In this document: piece by piece, positions 52,201 to 54,449 of the stretch
How the letters are laid out: every line of letters begins with the position of its first letter
Position numbering within the stretch: the stretch's first letter is position 1
Assembly (NCBI GenBank): GCA_032622095.1
Contig: CP136061.1
Coordinates: 62,809,127-62,873,126, forward strand
DNA length: 64,000 bases
Source: Siphonodentalium dalli
Lineage: Eukaryota; Mollusca; Scaphopoda; Gadilida; Siphonodentaliidae
Reading direction: 5' to 3'
Program-made: the position numbers and the translations under genes
Notes under the pieces: model-generated
What the model was told of the DNA's origin: nothing
Seen by the model: the letters and a program-made list of their open reading frames with translations, nothing else
Database searches by the model: none

Positions 52201-54449
52201 ATATAAGAAAATGCACTGGCACAGGATATTTAATGCTGCACCAGCTCAGCTCCCATCATGAAAGAGTTAACAAGCACTGTCAATATAAACACTATTGTTC
52301 TTTATTAATCATCATTGGTGCATTTGTCACCAAAACATTTTCATCCATAATGATTGGACCTCACACAGATGTGGCACACAGCATTGAATTCTGAGAGTTC
52401 ATAAAACGATCTACAATCAATATAGGCTATCGAAAAGCTGTCCTACATACCGTAGAAAGAACCTAGCGTAAAACATGGTTGGCAAATCATCGATCACAAA
52501 CATAATTAAAAACTGCGACAAGATCACCATAATTTTATTTTATCTATGCATATGCATCGTTAGTTTTTTATAAATATATTTATTGTTGAGTTGCTTATTA
52601 AAGTTGCATCAATTATTAATGGAGTATTTGAGTCCTGTTCATTCTATATAAGGGTGAATTGATGTCTCCTGATGGTGCGATTTTCAATAAACCGAACACA
52701 TCTCTAAACTGAATAAAAAGGTCAGTCCGAAAGGTGTTCGGTTTGGAGATGTTTTACTTTATTGATTAATTTGTTTTTGTATTGTAGGTTTGTATGTTTA
52801 CTCCTCTTATATTTCCTAATTGTCTTTCAGCAAGTTTCCCAAATCATTTTGTGAAGTAACACCAATAATTAATTCATAAAATAAATTCATATAATTAACC
52901 AGTTAATTCATATAAATTCAGAACATTCCAAGCAAATATTCATAAGATTTCCAATTACATATACAGTAGGCTACAGCCGTTTTATGTCAGATTTAACAAT
53001 AAAACAATGATATTAATGTACTCACATTTCTATCAAACACCCTTAATGTTGTTGCAGCTTTCTGTAAAATAATAATGCGAGCTCATAAAACACATACATC
53101 AAAGCATTTGTTGAACTTATTATCTCAACATTCCTCACCAAAGAAAAGAAGAATATGAATCCTTTAGGGATCTGCGAATCAGGGATTTTGCATCGAATTG
53201 AATCCCGATATCGAATCTCCTTCCTGATATCAACATCGAATCGAATCTCGAATCAAACCAGCTAGTGATTGACATTGTTTACCAGTGTGTATTTCGGTGT
53301 CTCATGACAAAAATCTGCAAAATTCACTAGATACCATATAACAATGTTAATCTTTTTAAACATCTGTTGGAACTTGTGTTTTTTTAAAGGAAAATCATGA
53401 CATAGGAAAGTTACTCTCAGTCTCATGTAGGATTTGGGATATGTTGCATTGTATTTCTATCTAGGTGTGTCATGGCGAACATGACACAAAAAGTGACAGT
53501 AAGACACATAAAAACAGTTCAATCAACGTATCACAAACCCCATGGAATGGAAGTCACATGTCTACATGTACATTATTTAATAAAGATAACAATGATTTGA
53601 CACAAGTGGACATGATTGTGTACATTTCAGCTATATAATGGTTGTTGTCTGATACCAATGGTAGTTATCTGTTCACCCCACAATCACATATTCACAATAG
53701 TTGTCTTCACGGAGGGGTCTCAGAAACAGACACAAATTACAAGTGTTAAATGTTATCAACAAGATTCAATGGATCGAAACTTGGTGCAACGCGCTCGATT
53801 TCCCGGGAAACATAAACTGAAAGTAGGAAATTTATAGGAATTATGCCGGCAGTTTCACAGTTAACTGGTCGCACATGATGACGTCCATTTAAGAATGTAA
53901 TAGACCGTTTCTATTCATTTCAATCTATGTTTTGTCGCTCATAACAGTGACTGACATTGAATTTTATTCATATAATCTGAATTGGATATCTGAAGTTCTA
54001 AACATAAGGAAATCAATTGAGTTCTGCATCTAGCGATCACGCACCGTGTAGACAATTTACATACTGTCAATACAGATTACAAATATATGTGGCGATTGAT
54101 CACCGTCATAGGTTGCGATCGAAGCACATAATTTGCATAATGCATGTCTATTCTGAACGCCATACATTCAAAATGACCTACGTTGGCTAACTTGGCAACC
54201 TCGTGCTTCAATTCTTGTGAGTCCTGGTCATTTGGCATGTGTTATTTAGATGCACAAAGCGAGACTACACCAAATGGGCCCCAAGACCTTTTCCCAAATA
54301 ATTATAGAAAATCAGTTAGATGACCTGTGCATGTGTGAAGAGCCAGAGCTATCAGAAATCACTAAACATAACTGGCATATTGGTTTATTATAAACTCACC
54401 TCCGGCAATGTTTTGTGGAATGATATAAATCCTTGCTCTTGGAAGGAAT
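7505..54449 (-). CDS. MSH2: DNA mismatch repair protein MSH2, 26 exons, first coding exon not found
   Basis: This is the MutS-homologue ATPase that pairs with MSH6 or MSH3 in the nucleus to recognise mismatches and insertion/deletion loops. Joining 26 exons gives 915 codons plus TGA with no frame break, and every intron is GT-AG. The order matches animal MSH2: mismatch-binding domain (visible residues 1 to about 110), connector, lever and clamp, ATPase domain (about 610-840) and C-terminal dimerisation helices. Motifs seen are GPNMGGKS (Walker A), STFMAEM (ABC signature), [10 protein letters not shown] (Walker B) and FATHFHE (His loop). Visible residue 1 aligns with about human residue 13, so only about 12 N-terminal residues are missing. 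Human MSH2 has 16 exons; this gene is more finely split. The exons look intact, so the gene is probably functional. Exons are numbered from 2, assuming one unseen first exon. Confidence 0.97.
7972..8115. repeat. Dispersed repeat fragment, copy 2
   Basis: It shares GGGGAATAACTCCAGTAACT, GTGCACAGGTTTGCAT and ATCTGTGCCAAGTTTAT with 5866-6262. No coding sense. Confidence 0.6.
9010..9310. repeat. Dispersed repeat fragment, copy 3
   Basis: It shares GGTGCACAGGTTCCCATG, ATATCTGTGTCAAGTTT and a GACCCAGACGGACAAGC end with 5866-6262. Confidence 0.65.
9505..9866. repeat. TTTGGCAA-rich element, copy 1
   Basis: Both ends carry several TTTGGCAA or TTGCCAAA motifs (CTTGCCAAATTTGCC left; ATTTGGCAACATTTTTGGC right) around a unique AT-rich centre. 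This looks like a transposon with subterminal repeats. Related copies lie at 28836-29338, 45895-45985 and 49815-50602. Confidence 0.65.
10059..10166 (-). CDS. MSH2: MSH2 exon 26
   Basis: Thirty-six codons encode [15 protein letters not shown] to [13 protein letters not shown] (human AKQKALELEEFQ and EPAAKK). This is the helical C-terminal domain that pairs with the partner MutS subunit. The donor is GTTTGT. Confidence 0.95.
10559..10626 (-). CDS. MSH2: MSH2 exon 25
   Basis: Twenty-two codons encode [20 protein letters not shown] plus IE, the end of the ATPase domain. Human has [20 protein letters not shown]. The acceptor is TTTTCCAG and the donor GTAATT. Confidence 0.98.
10905..11935. repeat. 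Tandem duplication of about 522 bp
   Basis: The segment starting ACTGGCTATCATACACAACA at 10911 is repeated from about 11433 in the same order: TGTTGAGGAAGTCTGGA, GGAAGATACATTTGGACAC, CAAACTCAGCTGATATTTGT, TCAAGACATTGTTGAGCAAG and GAACTGACCTCGCCAAGC. The copies differ at roughly one site in ten. The duplication lies within the MSH2 intron between exons 24 and 25. Confidence 0.85.
11935..12165. mobile_element. Family D MITE, partial
   Basis: AATAGTGTGTCTGTCATTTG, one half palindrome, the CTCAACAGAAGGGAAAACG spacer and a second half palindrome ending at GAGGGTGAATTTGG. Confidence 0.72.
12385..12515. mobile_element. TTAA-type MITE, family C copy 2 (right part only)
   Basis: Contains CTGTCTGTCATCTGC, ACCCCTCTAAATAAATA and ACTGAATGGGAGAATCCATT, the right half of family C, 35 bp from MSH2 exon 24. 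Confidence 0.65.
12548..12702 (-). CDS. MSH2: MSH2 exon 24, His loop
   Basis: The exon encodes [20 protein letters not shown], then [16 protein letters not shown] and [14 protein letters not shown] is the switch histidine region of the ATPase. The donor GTATGC leaves G, giving Gly with exon 25. A fragment of the AAGTTGAGCTA-type repeat begins 13 bases upstream of the acceptor. Confidence 0.97.
13035..15420 (+). pseudogene. Dead LINE (Tx1/L1-like) reverse transcriptase remnant
   Basis: Translated in shifting frames, this has the L1-type reverse transcriptase blocks [43 protein letters not shown], and the later [33 protein letters not shown] segment (13877-14131). Near the end is a Cys-His finger, [20 protein letters not shown], which continues after the family D insertion as [11 protein letters not shown] and [11 protein letters not shown]. 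Stops and frameshifts throughout show that it is inactive. It is 5'-truncated and opposite in orientation to MSH2. Confidence 0.85.
14857..15110. mobile_element. Double-foldback MITE with 8-bp duplication, family D copy 1
   Basis: The ends CAAGCCTTGAAATAGGG and the complement are flanked by TACAAGAC at 14849-14856 and 15111-15118. Inside are two palindromes in tandem, each pairing CAGAATGAGGT..CCCAGAGGG with its complement around a TAGCGGGGTA or CCGCTATGCGG core. It cuts a LINE remnant in two. The 8-bp duplication fits a hAT-type MITE. Confidence 0.87.
15935..16013. repeat. Half copy of the palindromic element
   Basis: It shares CCATCCGCAACTCATTCGAT, AAAAGATTCTC and CAGTTCTGTCTATATA with the right arm of 35471-35646, and is directly followed by a 24-base C run. 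Confidence 0.7.
16020..16043. repeat. 24-base C homopolymer
   Basis: Uninterrupted C run next to the half copy of the palindromic element, 123 bp from MSH2 exon 23 on the far side of the donor. Confidence 0.95.
16166..16257 (-). CDS. MSH2: MSH2 exon 23, Walker B
   Basis: The exon encodes [20 protein letters not shown] then [15 protein letters not shown] is Walker B with the catalytic Glu, followed by the D-loop LGRGTS. The donor GTAAGT follows GA, so the Glu codon is completed by exon 24. Confidence 0.98.
16417..16652. mobile_element. Double-hairpin MITE, family B copy 2
   Basis: TTAACTATTTCATGAC left end and CATGGAAGGTTAA right end. The two ATATATAAGAGAATGCA hairpins are present, the first one partly collapsed. 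Confidence 0.8.
16819..16988. repeat. Near-perfect 170-bp inverted repeat
   Basis: Left arm GATTTTTGTATCAACCCATA onward is matched by the right arm ending in TGGGTTGATACAAAAATC, with about 80-bp arms and a small loop GAGCTCTTATAGCTC. The arms are almost identical, so a transcript through this MSH2 intron would fold into a long hairpin. It may be a MITE but no terminal duplication is clear. Confidence 0.85.
17009..17066. mobile_element. Family D MITE, remnant
   Basis: TTAAGCAGAATGAGGTCCTA joined to GGACCTTATTCTGCAAATGA and CAGGCACACTAAACTCAGG. Only the two outer arms remain. A still smaller remnant (TTTTGCAGAATGAGG) is at about 39853. Confidence 0.65.
17133..17256. mobile_element. Double-hairpin MITE, family B, left half only
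   Basis: TAACCCTTTCGTGATAGGAG end followed by one complete hairpin. The second hairpin and right end are absent. A further 35-bp fragment of the family lies near 18215-18250. Confidence 0.75.
18355..18592. mobile_element. Family D MITE, partial
   Basis: It contains the ACTCAACAGAAGGGAAAAAG spacer and one palindrome (GGTCCCCAGAGGGTGAATT and complement), ending in GTCAGACACACTAAATTCAGG. The sequence CAGACTAGCCATC at its left also occurs at 16804. Confidence 0.75.
19141..19389. mobile_element. Double-hairpin MITE, family B copy 3
   Basis: Left end GACGGGAGCTCCGCTGGTGCAGC, both hairpins, and right end TCCAGTCATGGAATGGTTA. It lies 190 bp upstream (in transcript terms, downstream) of MSH2 exon 22. 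Confidence 0.8.
19578..19745 (-). CDS. MSH2: MSH2 exon 22, ABC signature
   Basis: Fifty-six codons encode [20 protein letters not shown], then [20 protein letters not shown] and end ETASILR. This is the most conserved MutS block, with the GAGD turn and the STFMAEM signature needed for ATP sandwiching with MSH6 or MSH3. The acceptor is TTTTGTAG and the donor GTAAAT. Confidence 0.98.
20428..20492 (-). CDS. MSH2: MSH2 exon 21, Walker A
   Basis: The exon encodes [20 protein letters not shown] plus Ser. GPNMGGKS is the MutS-family P-loop that binds ATP. Human has YIRQT where this protein reads YIRSV, a mild change after the helix. The acceptor is CCCATAG and the donor GTAAGT. Confidence 0.98.
20690..20835. 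mobile_element. Family C fragment with triplicated mini-palindrome
   Basis: The palindrome ACTCATTGACGAGTAGT is present three times in tandem (20711-20778), followed by TTGTTGAACTTATT and GAACATTTCCCACCA. Other copies have the palindrome once, so it has expanded locally. Confidence 0.7.
21390..21490 (-). mobile_element. tRNA-like SINE head
   Basis: The minus strand reads GGAGCTCCGTGGTCTAGTGG TCAGCGTGTTCGACT, the 5' half of a tRNA-like molecule with A box TGGTCTAGTGG. The 3' half of a tRNA is not seen, so it is a SINE head or tRNA fragment. It may extend to about 21110. Confidence 0.55.
21657..21882. mobile_element. Double-hairpin MITE, family B copy 4
   Basis: TTAACCCTTTCTGCACTGGA to CCCGTCATGAAAGGGATAA, in the reverse orientation relative to copy 3, with both hairpins retained. 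Confidence 0.82.
22034..22129 (-). CDS. MSH2: MSH2 exon 20
   Basis: The exon encodes [19 protein letters not shown] and ends PNSIHFEK, entering the ATPase domain (human LKASRHACVEVQDE, FIPNDVYFEK). The acceptor is TTTAAACAG. The donor GTAAGG leaves G, giving Asp with exon 21. Confidence 0.96.
22557..22712 (-). mobile_element. tRNA-derived SINE
   Basis: On the minus strand an A-box-like TTAGGTCGTGGTAAG is followed about 35 bases later by a good B box GCGTTCGAACCCC. These are the internal pol III promoter elements of tRNA-derived SINEs. The copy is too diverged and out of cloverleaf shape to be a tRNA gene. Confidence 0.65.
22848..22868. repeat. TA dinucleotide microsatellite
   Basis: About ten TA units, in the MSH2 intron between exons 19 and 20. 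Confidence 0.9.
23061..23186 (-). CDS. MSH2: MSH2 exon 19
   Basis: The exon encodes [20 protein letters not shown] then [10 protein letters not shown] and ends RPKLREK (human GYVEPMQTLNDVLAQLD and SFAHVSNGAP). Its acceptor CTCTTACAG and first 65 bases are copied four more times upstream in the intron (23204-23552). The donor GTAAGT leaves G. Confidence 0.97.
23122..23552. repeat. Five-copy tandem of the exon-19 splice acceptor region
   Basis: Unit 1 (23122-23203, 82 bp) spans part of exon 19, its CTCTTACAG acceptor and 17 bp of intron. Units starting at 23204, 23291, 23378 and 23465 are 87-bp copies sharing a 5-bp insertion (TCAAGACAAGAT in place of CCAAGAT). The insertion shifts the exon frame and creates TGA, so the copies cannot replace exon 19. 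Units alternate between two subtypes (GGATCAACGT and AGCTCAATGT). Confidence 0.93.
23570..23832. mobile_element. Double-hairpin MITE, family B copy 5
   Basis: TTAACCCTTTCCTAACGGGA to TCCAGTCAAGGAAGCAATAA with both hairpins. It begins 18 bp after the exon-19 splice-site duplication array. Confidence 0.82.
24108..24160 (-). pseudogene. Duplicated fragment of MSH2 exon 18
   Basis: In gene sense the fragment reads [11 protein letters not shown], matching [11 protein letters not shown] in exon 18 (about 24485-24525). The DNA identity is high over about 45 bases, and the flanks differ. It lies 300 bp from the donor of exon 18, in the same orientation, and is not flanked by usable splice sites that I can see. 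Confidence 0.8.
24255..24347. repeat. Inverted repeat arm, left of exon 18
   Basis: Includes CAAGTTTGAATACAGTTGG, TACCTTAGAG and CAGTTTAATTAAACTGATGG. The reverse complement is found at 25076-25165 with about 80 percent identity by eye. Confidence 0.7.
24459..24630 (-). CDS. MSH2: MSH2 exon 18
   Basis: The exon encodes [20 protein letters not shown], then [20 protein letters not shown] and ends IISIA. Human has [20 protein letters not shown]. Clamp to lever return. The exon sits between two inverted 90-bp repeats, and a piece of it is duplicated in the following intron (24108-24160). Confidence 0.96.
24749..24990. mobile_element. TTAA-type MITE, family C copy 4
   Basis: TTAACCCTTTATATACTGAAG to GAGAATCCATTCAGAATAGA. 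Both arms have GTTCAGAT/ATCTAAAC inverted blocks around CATAACTTTGTTGAAC. It lies 120 bp upstream of MSH2 exon 18 in the transcript. Confidence 0.75.
25076..25165. repeat. Inverted repeat arm, right of exon 18
   Basis: CCCATCAGTTTAATTAAACTG, ACTAAGGTACAGATTGC and ATTCAAACATGAACTCC are the complement of the arm at 24255-24347. The two arms enclose exon 18 and a family C MITE. Confidence 0.7.
25498..25668. mobile_element. Double-hairpin MITE, family B copy 6 (internal deletion)
   Basis: TTAACCCTTTTATGATAGGA left end, one hairpin, then a jump to TCCAGTCATGGAAGGGTCAA. The second hairpin has been lost. It ends 33 bases past the donor of MSH2 exon 17. Confidence 0.8.
25701..25790 (-). CDS. MSH2: MSH2 exon 17
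   Basis: Thirty codons encode [20 protein letters not shown] and then [10 protein letters not shown] (human AARDLGLDPGKQIKLD to YYFRVTCK). Clamp domain. The exon's first 17 bases and its acceptor TTTACCAG belong to the 49-bp unit repeated 41 times in the preceding intron. The real site is the last copy in the transcript. The donor is GTTTGT. Confidence 0.96.
25776..27788. repeat. 49-bp minisatellite, 41 copies of the exon-17 splice acceptor
   Basis: The 49-bp unit in MSH2 sense includes TTCTTTATTTACCAG, GTGGCAAGAGATCTC and ATGCAGATTACCATG. The first two parts are exactly the acceptor and first codons of exon 17 (real junction at 25790/25791). About 40 more AG-GT junctions follow at 49-bp steps through 27788. 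Variants include GCATAAG, ATGTGC and TTGCCGCC. A block of 15 units (735 bp) is itself duplicated, with matching variants near 26391 and 27126. Apparent long ORFs on the minus strand here are products of the repeat, not genes. Confidence 0.97.
27962..28112. mobile_element. Foldback MITE, family A copy 3 (centre deleted)
   Basis: Left end TACAGTTATGCCC, right end GGACATTACTGTA. The central hairpin loop is missing, leaving 151 bp instead of about 217. It lies 174 bp beyond the end of the 49-bp minisatellite. Confidence 0.8.
28739..28794 (-). CDS. MSH2: MSH2 exon 16
   Basis: Eighteen codons encode [18 protein letters not shown], a helical clamp segment (human LREIMNDLEKKM). The acceptor is TTTTAG and the donor GTGAGT. 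The next intron carries the 41-copy splice-acceptor minisatellite. Confidence 0.9.
28836..29338. repeat. TTTGCCAAATG-rich element, copy 2
   Basis: Left end GGGACCAAAATTTAC with three TTTGCCAAAT motifs; right end TTTGCCAAATGAAATATTTT and AATGGCAAGTGGCAGTGAAA. The centre is unique. Confidence 0.65.
29711..29825 (-). CDS. MSH2: MSH2 exon 15
   Basis: The exon encodes [20 protein letters not shown], then [18 protein letters not shown] (human [23 protein letters not shown]). The donor GTGAGT leaves A, so the codon split with exon 16 reads Lys where human has Glu. Lever to clamp transition. Confidence 0.95.
30095..30181. repeat. 31-bp tandem repeat, three copies
   Basis: ATCAAAGGGTCATCATGTTA ACTTCTGTAAC is repeated three times without change, in the MSH2 intron upstream of exon 15. 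Confidence 0.95.
31050..31166 (-). CDS. MSH2: MSH2 exon 14
   Basis: Thirty-nine codons encode [20 protein letters not shown] to LFTNPIK. DCYRLYQ is the human start of this segment of the lever/clamp. The acceptor is ATTTCAG and the donor GTTAGC, phase 0 on both sides. Confidence 0.95.
31622..32066. repeat. Single-unit copy of the GTAGCTCAACTT element
   Basis: It has the same outer ends as 59292-61692 (GACACTGTAGCTCAACTT and AAAAGTTGAGCTAA) but only about one and a half internal CAAGATGGCTGC units. It shows the unexpanded form. Another left-end fragment lies at 12715-12815. Confidence 0.8.
32240..32400. repeat. GGAATAC-type inverted element, copy 1
   Basis: It contains TTGACAATGTCAACA, GTATTCCACTTGTGGTATAC, ATGTATTCAATGGCTGGG and GGGTCAACGGGTGTGGAATA. 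The same blocks in reverse order make up 35195-35345. Confidence 0.65.
32530..32666 (-). CDS. MSH2: MSH2 exon 13
   Basis: The exon encodes [20 protein letters not shown] and ends [11 protein letters not shown] (human EERLNLVEAFVEDAELRQ to KKFQRQAANLQ). Lever domain. The acceptor is TTTTGCAG and the donor GTTAGA. The intron before it contains the nested transposons at 32892-34790. Confidence 0.96.
33130..33883. mobile_element. TA-flanked element nested in the hAT-like element
   Basis: TAGTGATCCGAATAA at the left and TTATTCGGATCACTA at the right form terminal inverted repeats with TA at each end. Next to them are repeated blocks of CCCCTACTATTATTC (right, four times) and CCCCTACGATTATT-like copies (left), typical subterminal binding-site arrays. 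It carries short ORFs in both strands (about 100 codons) that I do not recognise. Confidence 0.7.
34225..34259. repeat. 35-base G homopolymer
   Basis: Uninterrupted G run inside the hAT-like element, downstream of the nested element. Confidence 0.95.
35195..35345. repeat. GGAATAC-type inverted element, copy 2
   Basis: Reverse-orientation copy of 32240-32400: TATTCCACACCCATTGACGC, GTATTCAACGAAATCCCAGC, GTATACCTCTAGTGGAATAC and TTGTTGACGTTGTC. Inserted inside a family C MITE. Confidence 0.65.
35471..35646. mobile_element. Palindromic element (ACAGAACACAAC ends)
   Basis: An inverted repeat runs from ATACAGAACACAACTTGCAT to the complementary GCGCGTTGTGTTCTGTCTAT, with AATCTTTTATCGAA and TTGCGGACGGCGCAA stems around a CTCGAGCTACGCTCTCG loop. 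A half copy is present at 15935-16013. Confidence 0.75.
36531..36905. repeat. 60-64-bp minisatellite, six copies
   Basis: The unit begins TCTACTCTAATAATGCAATA and continues with TGAGACATAGTTACCTCAAG and TTACTCACTGAATCATTC. In MSH2 sense each unit holds GTGAGTAACTTG, a donor-like string, but the unit is not derived from a nearby exon as far as I can see. Confidence 0.9.
36920..37374. mobile_element. Family D MITE, long version
   Basis: Ends CCAAGCCTGGAAAAAGTGTG and GCACACTATTTGCAGGCTTG. Two palindromes with CAGGATAGCATCAC or TAGCATCGCC cores are separated by about 230 bp that includes ACTGAACAGAAGGGAAAAAG. It lies 75 bp from the donor of MSH2 exon 12. Confidence 0.8.
37449..37562 (-). CDS. 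MSH2: MSH2 exon 12
   Basis: The exon encodes [20 protein letters not shown], then [17 protein letters not shown]. The human equivalent is [22 protein letters not shown] in the lever domain. The acceptor is AACTGTAG. The donor GTAAAA leaves G, giving Glu with exon 13. Confidence 0.97.
37980..38100 (-). CDS. MSH2: MSH2 exon 11
   Basis: The exon encodes [20 protein letters not shown] then [14 protein letters not shown], the start of the lever domain (human LLSDDSNFGQF and AAVRALNLF). The donor GTTAGG leaves one G for the next exon. Confidence 0.97.
39153..39211 (-). CDS. MSH2: MSH2 exon 10
   Basis: Nineteen codons encode [19 protein letters not shown], matching the end of the connector domain (human SSLSAVIKFLE). 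The acceptor is ATTTCAG and the donor GTAAGT. The first two bases complete the Pro codon from exon 9. Confidence 0.95.
39955..40226. mobile_element. Double-hairpin MITE, family B copy 7
   Basis: Longest copy, TTAACACTTTCATGATGG to CAGTCATGGAAGGGTTAA, with both hairpins around CCCATTGGGA and CCTGTGGGA cores. Confidence 0.82.
40639..41082. mobile_element. AAAGGGAC-ended dispersed element, copy 1
   Basis: It begins TTAAAGGAACCCAAGCC and ends GAATGCCTTGGGTACTTTTAA, an inverted terminal repeat. The interior (CAGTGGGTAAATGTGC, AACATGGAGAAAT, TTAGTCTGAATA) is shared with 43900-44356. It ends 76 bp before MSH2 exon 9. Confidence 0.75.
41158..41244 (-). CDS. MSH2: MSH2 exon 9
   Basis: The exon encodes [20 protein letters not shown] and ends NSATL, matching human [20 protein letters not shown]. 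The donor GTGAGT leaves C, giving Pro with exon 10, as in human VLPEM. Confidence 0.97.
41894..42110. mobile_element. Foldback MITE, family A copy 4
   Basis: Full-length 217-bp copy with TACAGTAATGCTC ends and nearly complementary arms, inserted in the MSH2 intron between exons 8 and 9. Confidence 0.87.
42678..42798 (-). CDS. MSH2: MSH2 exon 8
   Basis: The exon encodes [17 protein letters not shown], then [17 protein letters not shown] (human ALLIQIGPKECVLPGGE and LITERKK). The donor GTATAA leaves one G, completing Gly with exon 9. Connector domain. Confidence 0.95.
42826..43085. mobile_element. TTAA-type MITE, family C copy 7
   Basis: Near-complete copy, reverse orientation: TAACCCTTTATTTACTAAAT, GGATTCTCCGATTCAG, GTGGGAAATG, AATAAGTTCAACAAA and TCATCAATGAGTCATTACT. 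It lies 28 bp from the acceptor of MSH2 exon 8. Confidence 0.75.
43088..43193. repeat. Imperfect inverted repeat
   Basis: GGCTGAAATATCAGCCCGAG and AACTTCATAT pair with ATATGAAGTT, AACGAGGGCTGATATG and CAGCTGATATCC. A hairpin of about 100 bp with a 25-bp loop, in the MSH2 intron between exons 7 and 8. Confidence 0.65.
43900..44356. mobile_element. AAAGGGAC-ended dispersed element, copy 2
   Basis: TTAAAGGGACAGAAGGCC left end and TGCCTTGAGTCCCTTTAA right end, colinear with 40639-41082 at roughly 80 percent identity by eye. Non-coding. Confidence 0.78.
44536..44622 (-). CDS. MSH2: MSH2 exon 7
   Basis: Twenty-nine codons begin [14 protein letters not shown] and end EQFTNLE, in the connector domain (human VGVGYVDSIQRKL to DQFSNLE). 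The acceptor is TTTGTAG and the donor GTATGA, both phase 0. Confidence 0.95.
45126..45342. mobile_element. Foldback MITE, family A copy 5 (near-perfect)
   Basis: The best copy of the family: arms are complementary almost base for base around AAAGCTCTCGGGGAGAGCTTT. The low arm divergence suggests a recent insertion, or maintenance by conversion between arms. Confidence 0.88.
46099..46209 (-). CDS. MSH2: MSH2 exon 6
   Basis: The exon encodes [19 protein letters not shown] and continues to SSDAGQR, 37 complete codons in the connector domain. The human counterpart is ASPGNLSQFEDILF. The acceptor is GTTTCAG and the donor GTAAGT. Confidence 0.97.
46304..46543. mobile_element. Double-hairpin MITE, family B copy 8
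   Basis: TTAACCCTTTCACGACTGAAG to ACCTGTCATTAAAGGGATAA, 95 bp from the acceptor of MSH2 exon 6. The first hairpin is shortened and the second complete. Confidence 0.82.
46845..47099. mobile_element. TTAA-type MITE, family C copy 8
   Basis: Complete copy from ATTTCTAAATACACATTGGTG to AGTAGAGAAAGGGTTAA with GGAAATGTTCAGATAATAAG and CAGATGAATAATAGACC. It ends 12 bp before the 40-bp minisatellite. Confidence 0.78.
47111..48125. repeat. 40-bp minisatellite, 25 copies of the exon-5 splice donor
   Basis: The 40-bp unit in MSH2 sense reads CTGGCTTATAAG, GTGAGATCTC, then GAATAGTACCCAGTTCGC. CTGGCTTATAAG followed by GTGAGATCTC is the end and donor of exon 5 (junction 48114/48113). There are 24 further donor-like copies down the intron. 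Units differ at a few sites (AGTGAAC, AGCGAAC, ACACAAC; GGAGATC, GGACATC, AGAGATC). One unit carries an insertion near 47892. Confidence 0.96.
48114..48259 (-). CDS. MSH2: MSH2 exon 5
   Basis: The exon encodes [35 protein letters not shown] and ends EWSLAYK, very close to human MSH2 in the domain I to connector boundary. Its donor (AAG then GTGAGATCTC) is the first copy of a 25-unit minisatellite that fills the next kilobase of intron. The join to exon 6 (AYK to ASPGN) is phase 0, as in human. Confidence 0.97.
48352..49045 (+). pseudogene. LINE C-terminal zinc-finger remnant
   Basis: The frame at 48385-48657 reads [40 protein letters not shown] and [14 protein letters not shown]. This CxxC...HxxxxC pattern sits at the end of many non-LTR retrotransposon ORFs. 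A family A MITE interrupts it at 48688, and the frame appears to resume with [12 protein letters not shown] after 48904. Only the tail is present. Confidence 0.7.
48688..48904. mobile_element. Foldback MITE, family A copy 6, inside a LINE tail
   Basis: Full-length copy with TACAGTAATGCCC ends. It interrupts the reading of an older LINE C-terminal remnant that starts at 48352 and seems to resume after 48904. Confidence 0.85.
49815..50602. repeat. GGCCAAATG-rich element, copy 3
   Basis: Left end AGTGTTCAAGCTGGACCG with repeated TGGCCAAATG; right end TTTGGCCAAATGAAATTTTT, GTGGCCACTTGCGCG, AACAGTGTCCATATTGACC. The inner 500 bp look unique and non-coding. Confidence 0.65.
50702..50789 (-). CDS. 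MSH2: MSH2 exon 4
   Basis: The exon encodes [19 protein letters not shown] through KYLGG (human FYTAHGEDALLAAREVFK region), part of the mismatch-binding domain. The donor GTGAGC leaves one base, which completes a Gly codon with exon 5. Confidence 0.95.
52014..52270. mobile_element. Double-hairpin MITE, family B copy 9
   Basis: TTAACCCTTCCATGACTGGAG to CCCATCATGAAAGAGTTAA, with both hairpins and a conserved spacer between them. Confidence 0.83.
53026..53061 (-). CDS. MSH2: MSH2 exon 3
   Basis: A 36-bp micro-exon encodes [12 protein letters not shown], matching the human KPTTTVRLFDRG segment. The acceptor is TTTTACAG and the donor GTGAGT, and both joins are phase 0. In human MSH2 this sequence is part of exon 1, so the micro-exon reflects the extra splitting of this gene. 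Confidence 0.92.
54400..54449 (-). CDS. MSH2: MSH2 exon 2 (first exon found)
   Basis: The exon encodes [16 protein letters not shown], the start of the mismatch-binding domain (human equivalent around EVGFVRFFQGMPE). The acceptor is TTTTTCAG and the donor GTGAGT. It starts with two bases of a split codon (xAT), so an upstream exon carrying the ATG must exist. The join to exon 3 is phase 0. Confidence 0.9.

Noticed and set aside
54180-54245. Minus-strand reading [19 protein letters not shown] as an extra exon
   Set aside because: It lies between exons 2 and 3, which already join in frame and match human MSH2 without a gap.
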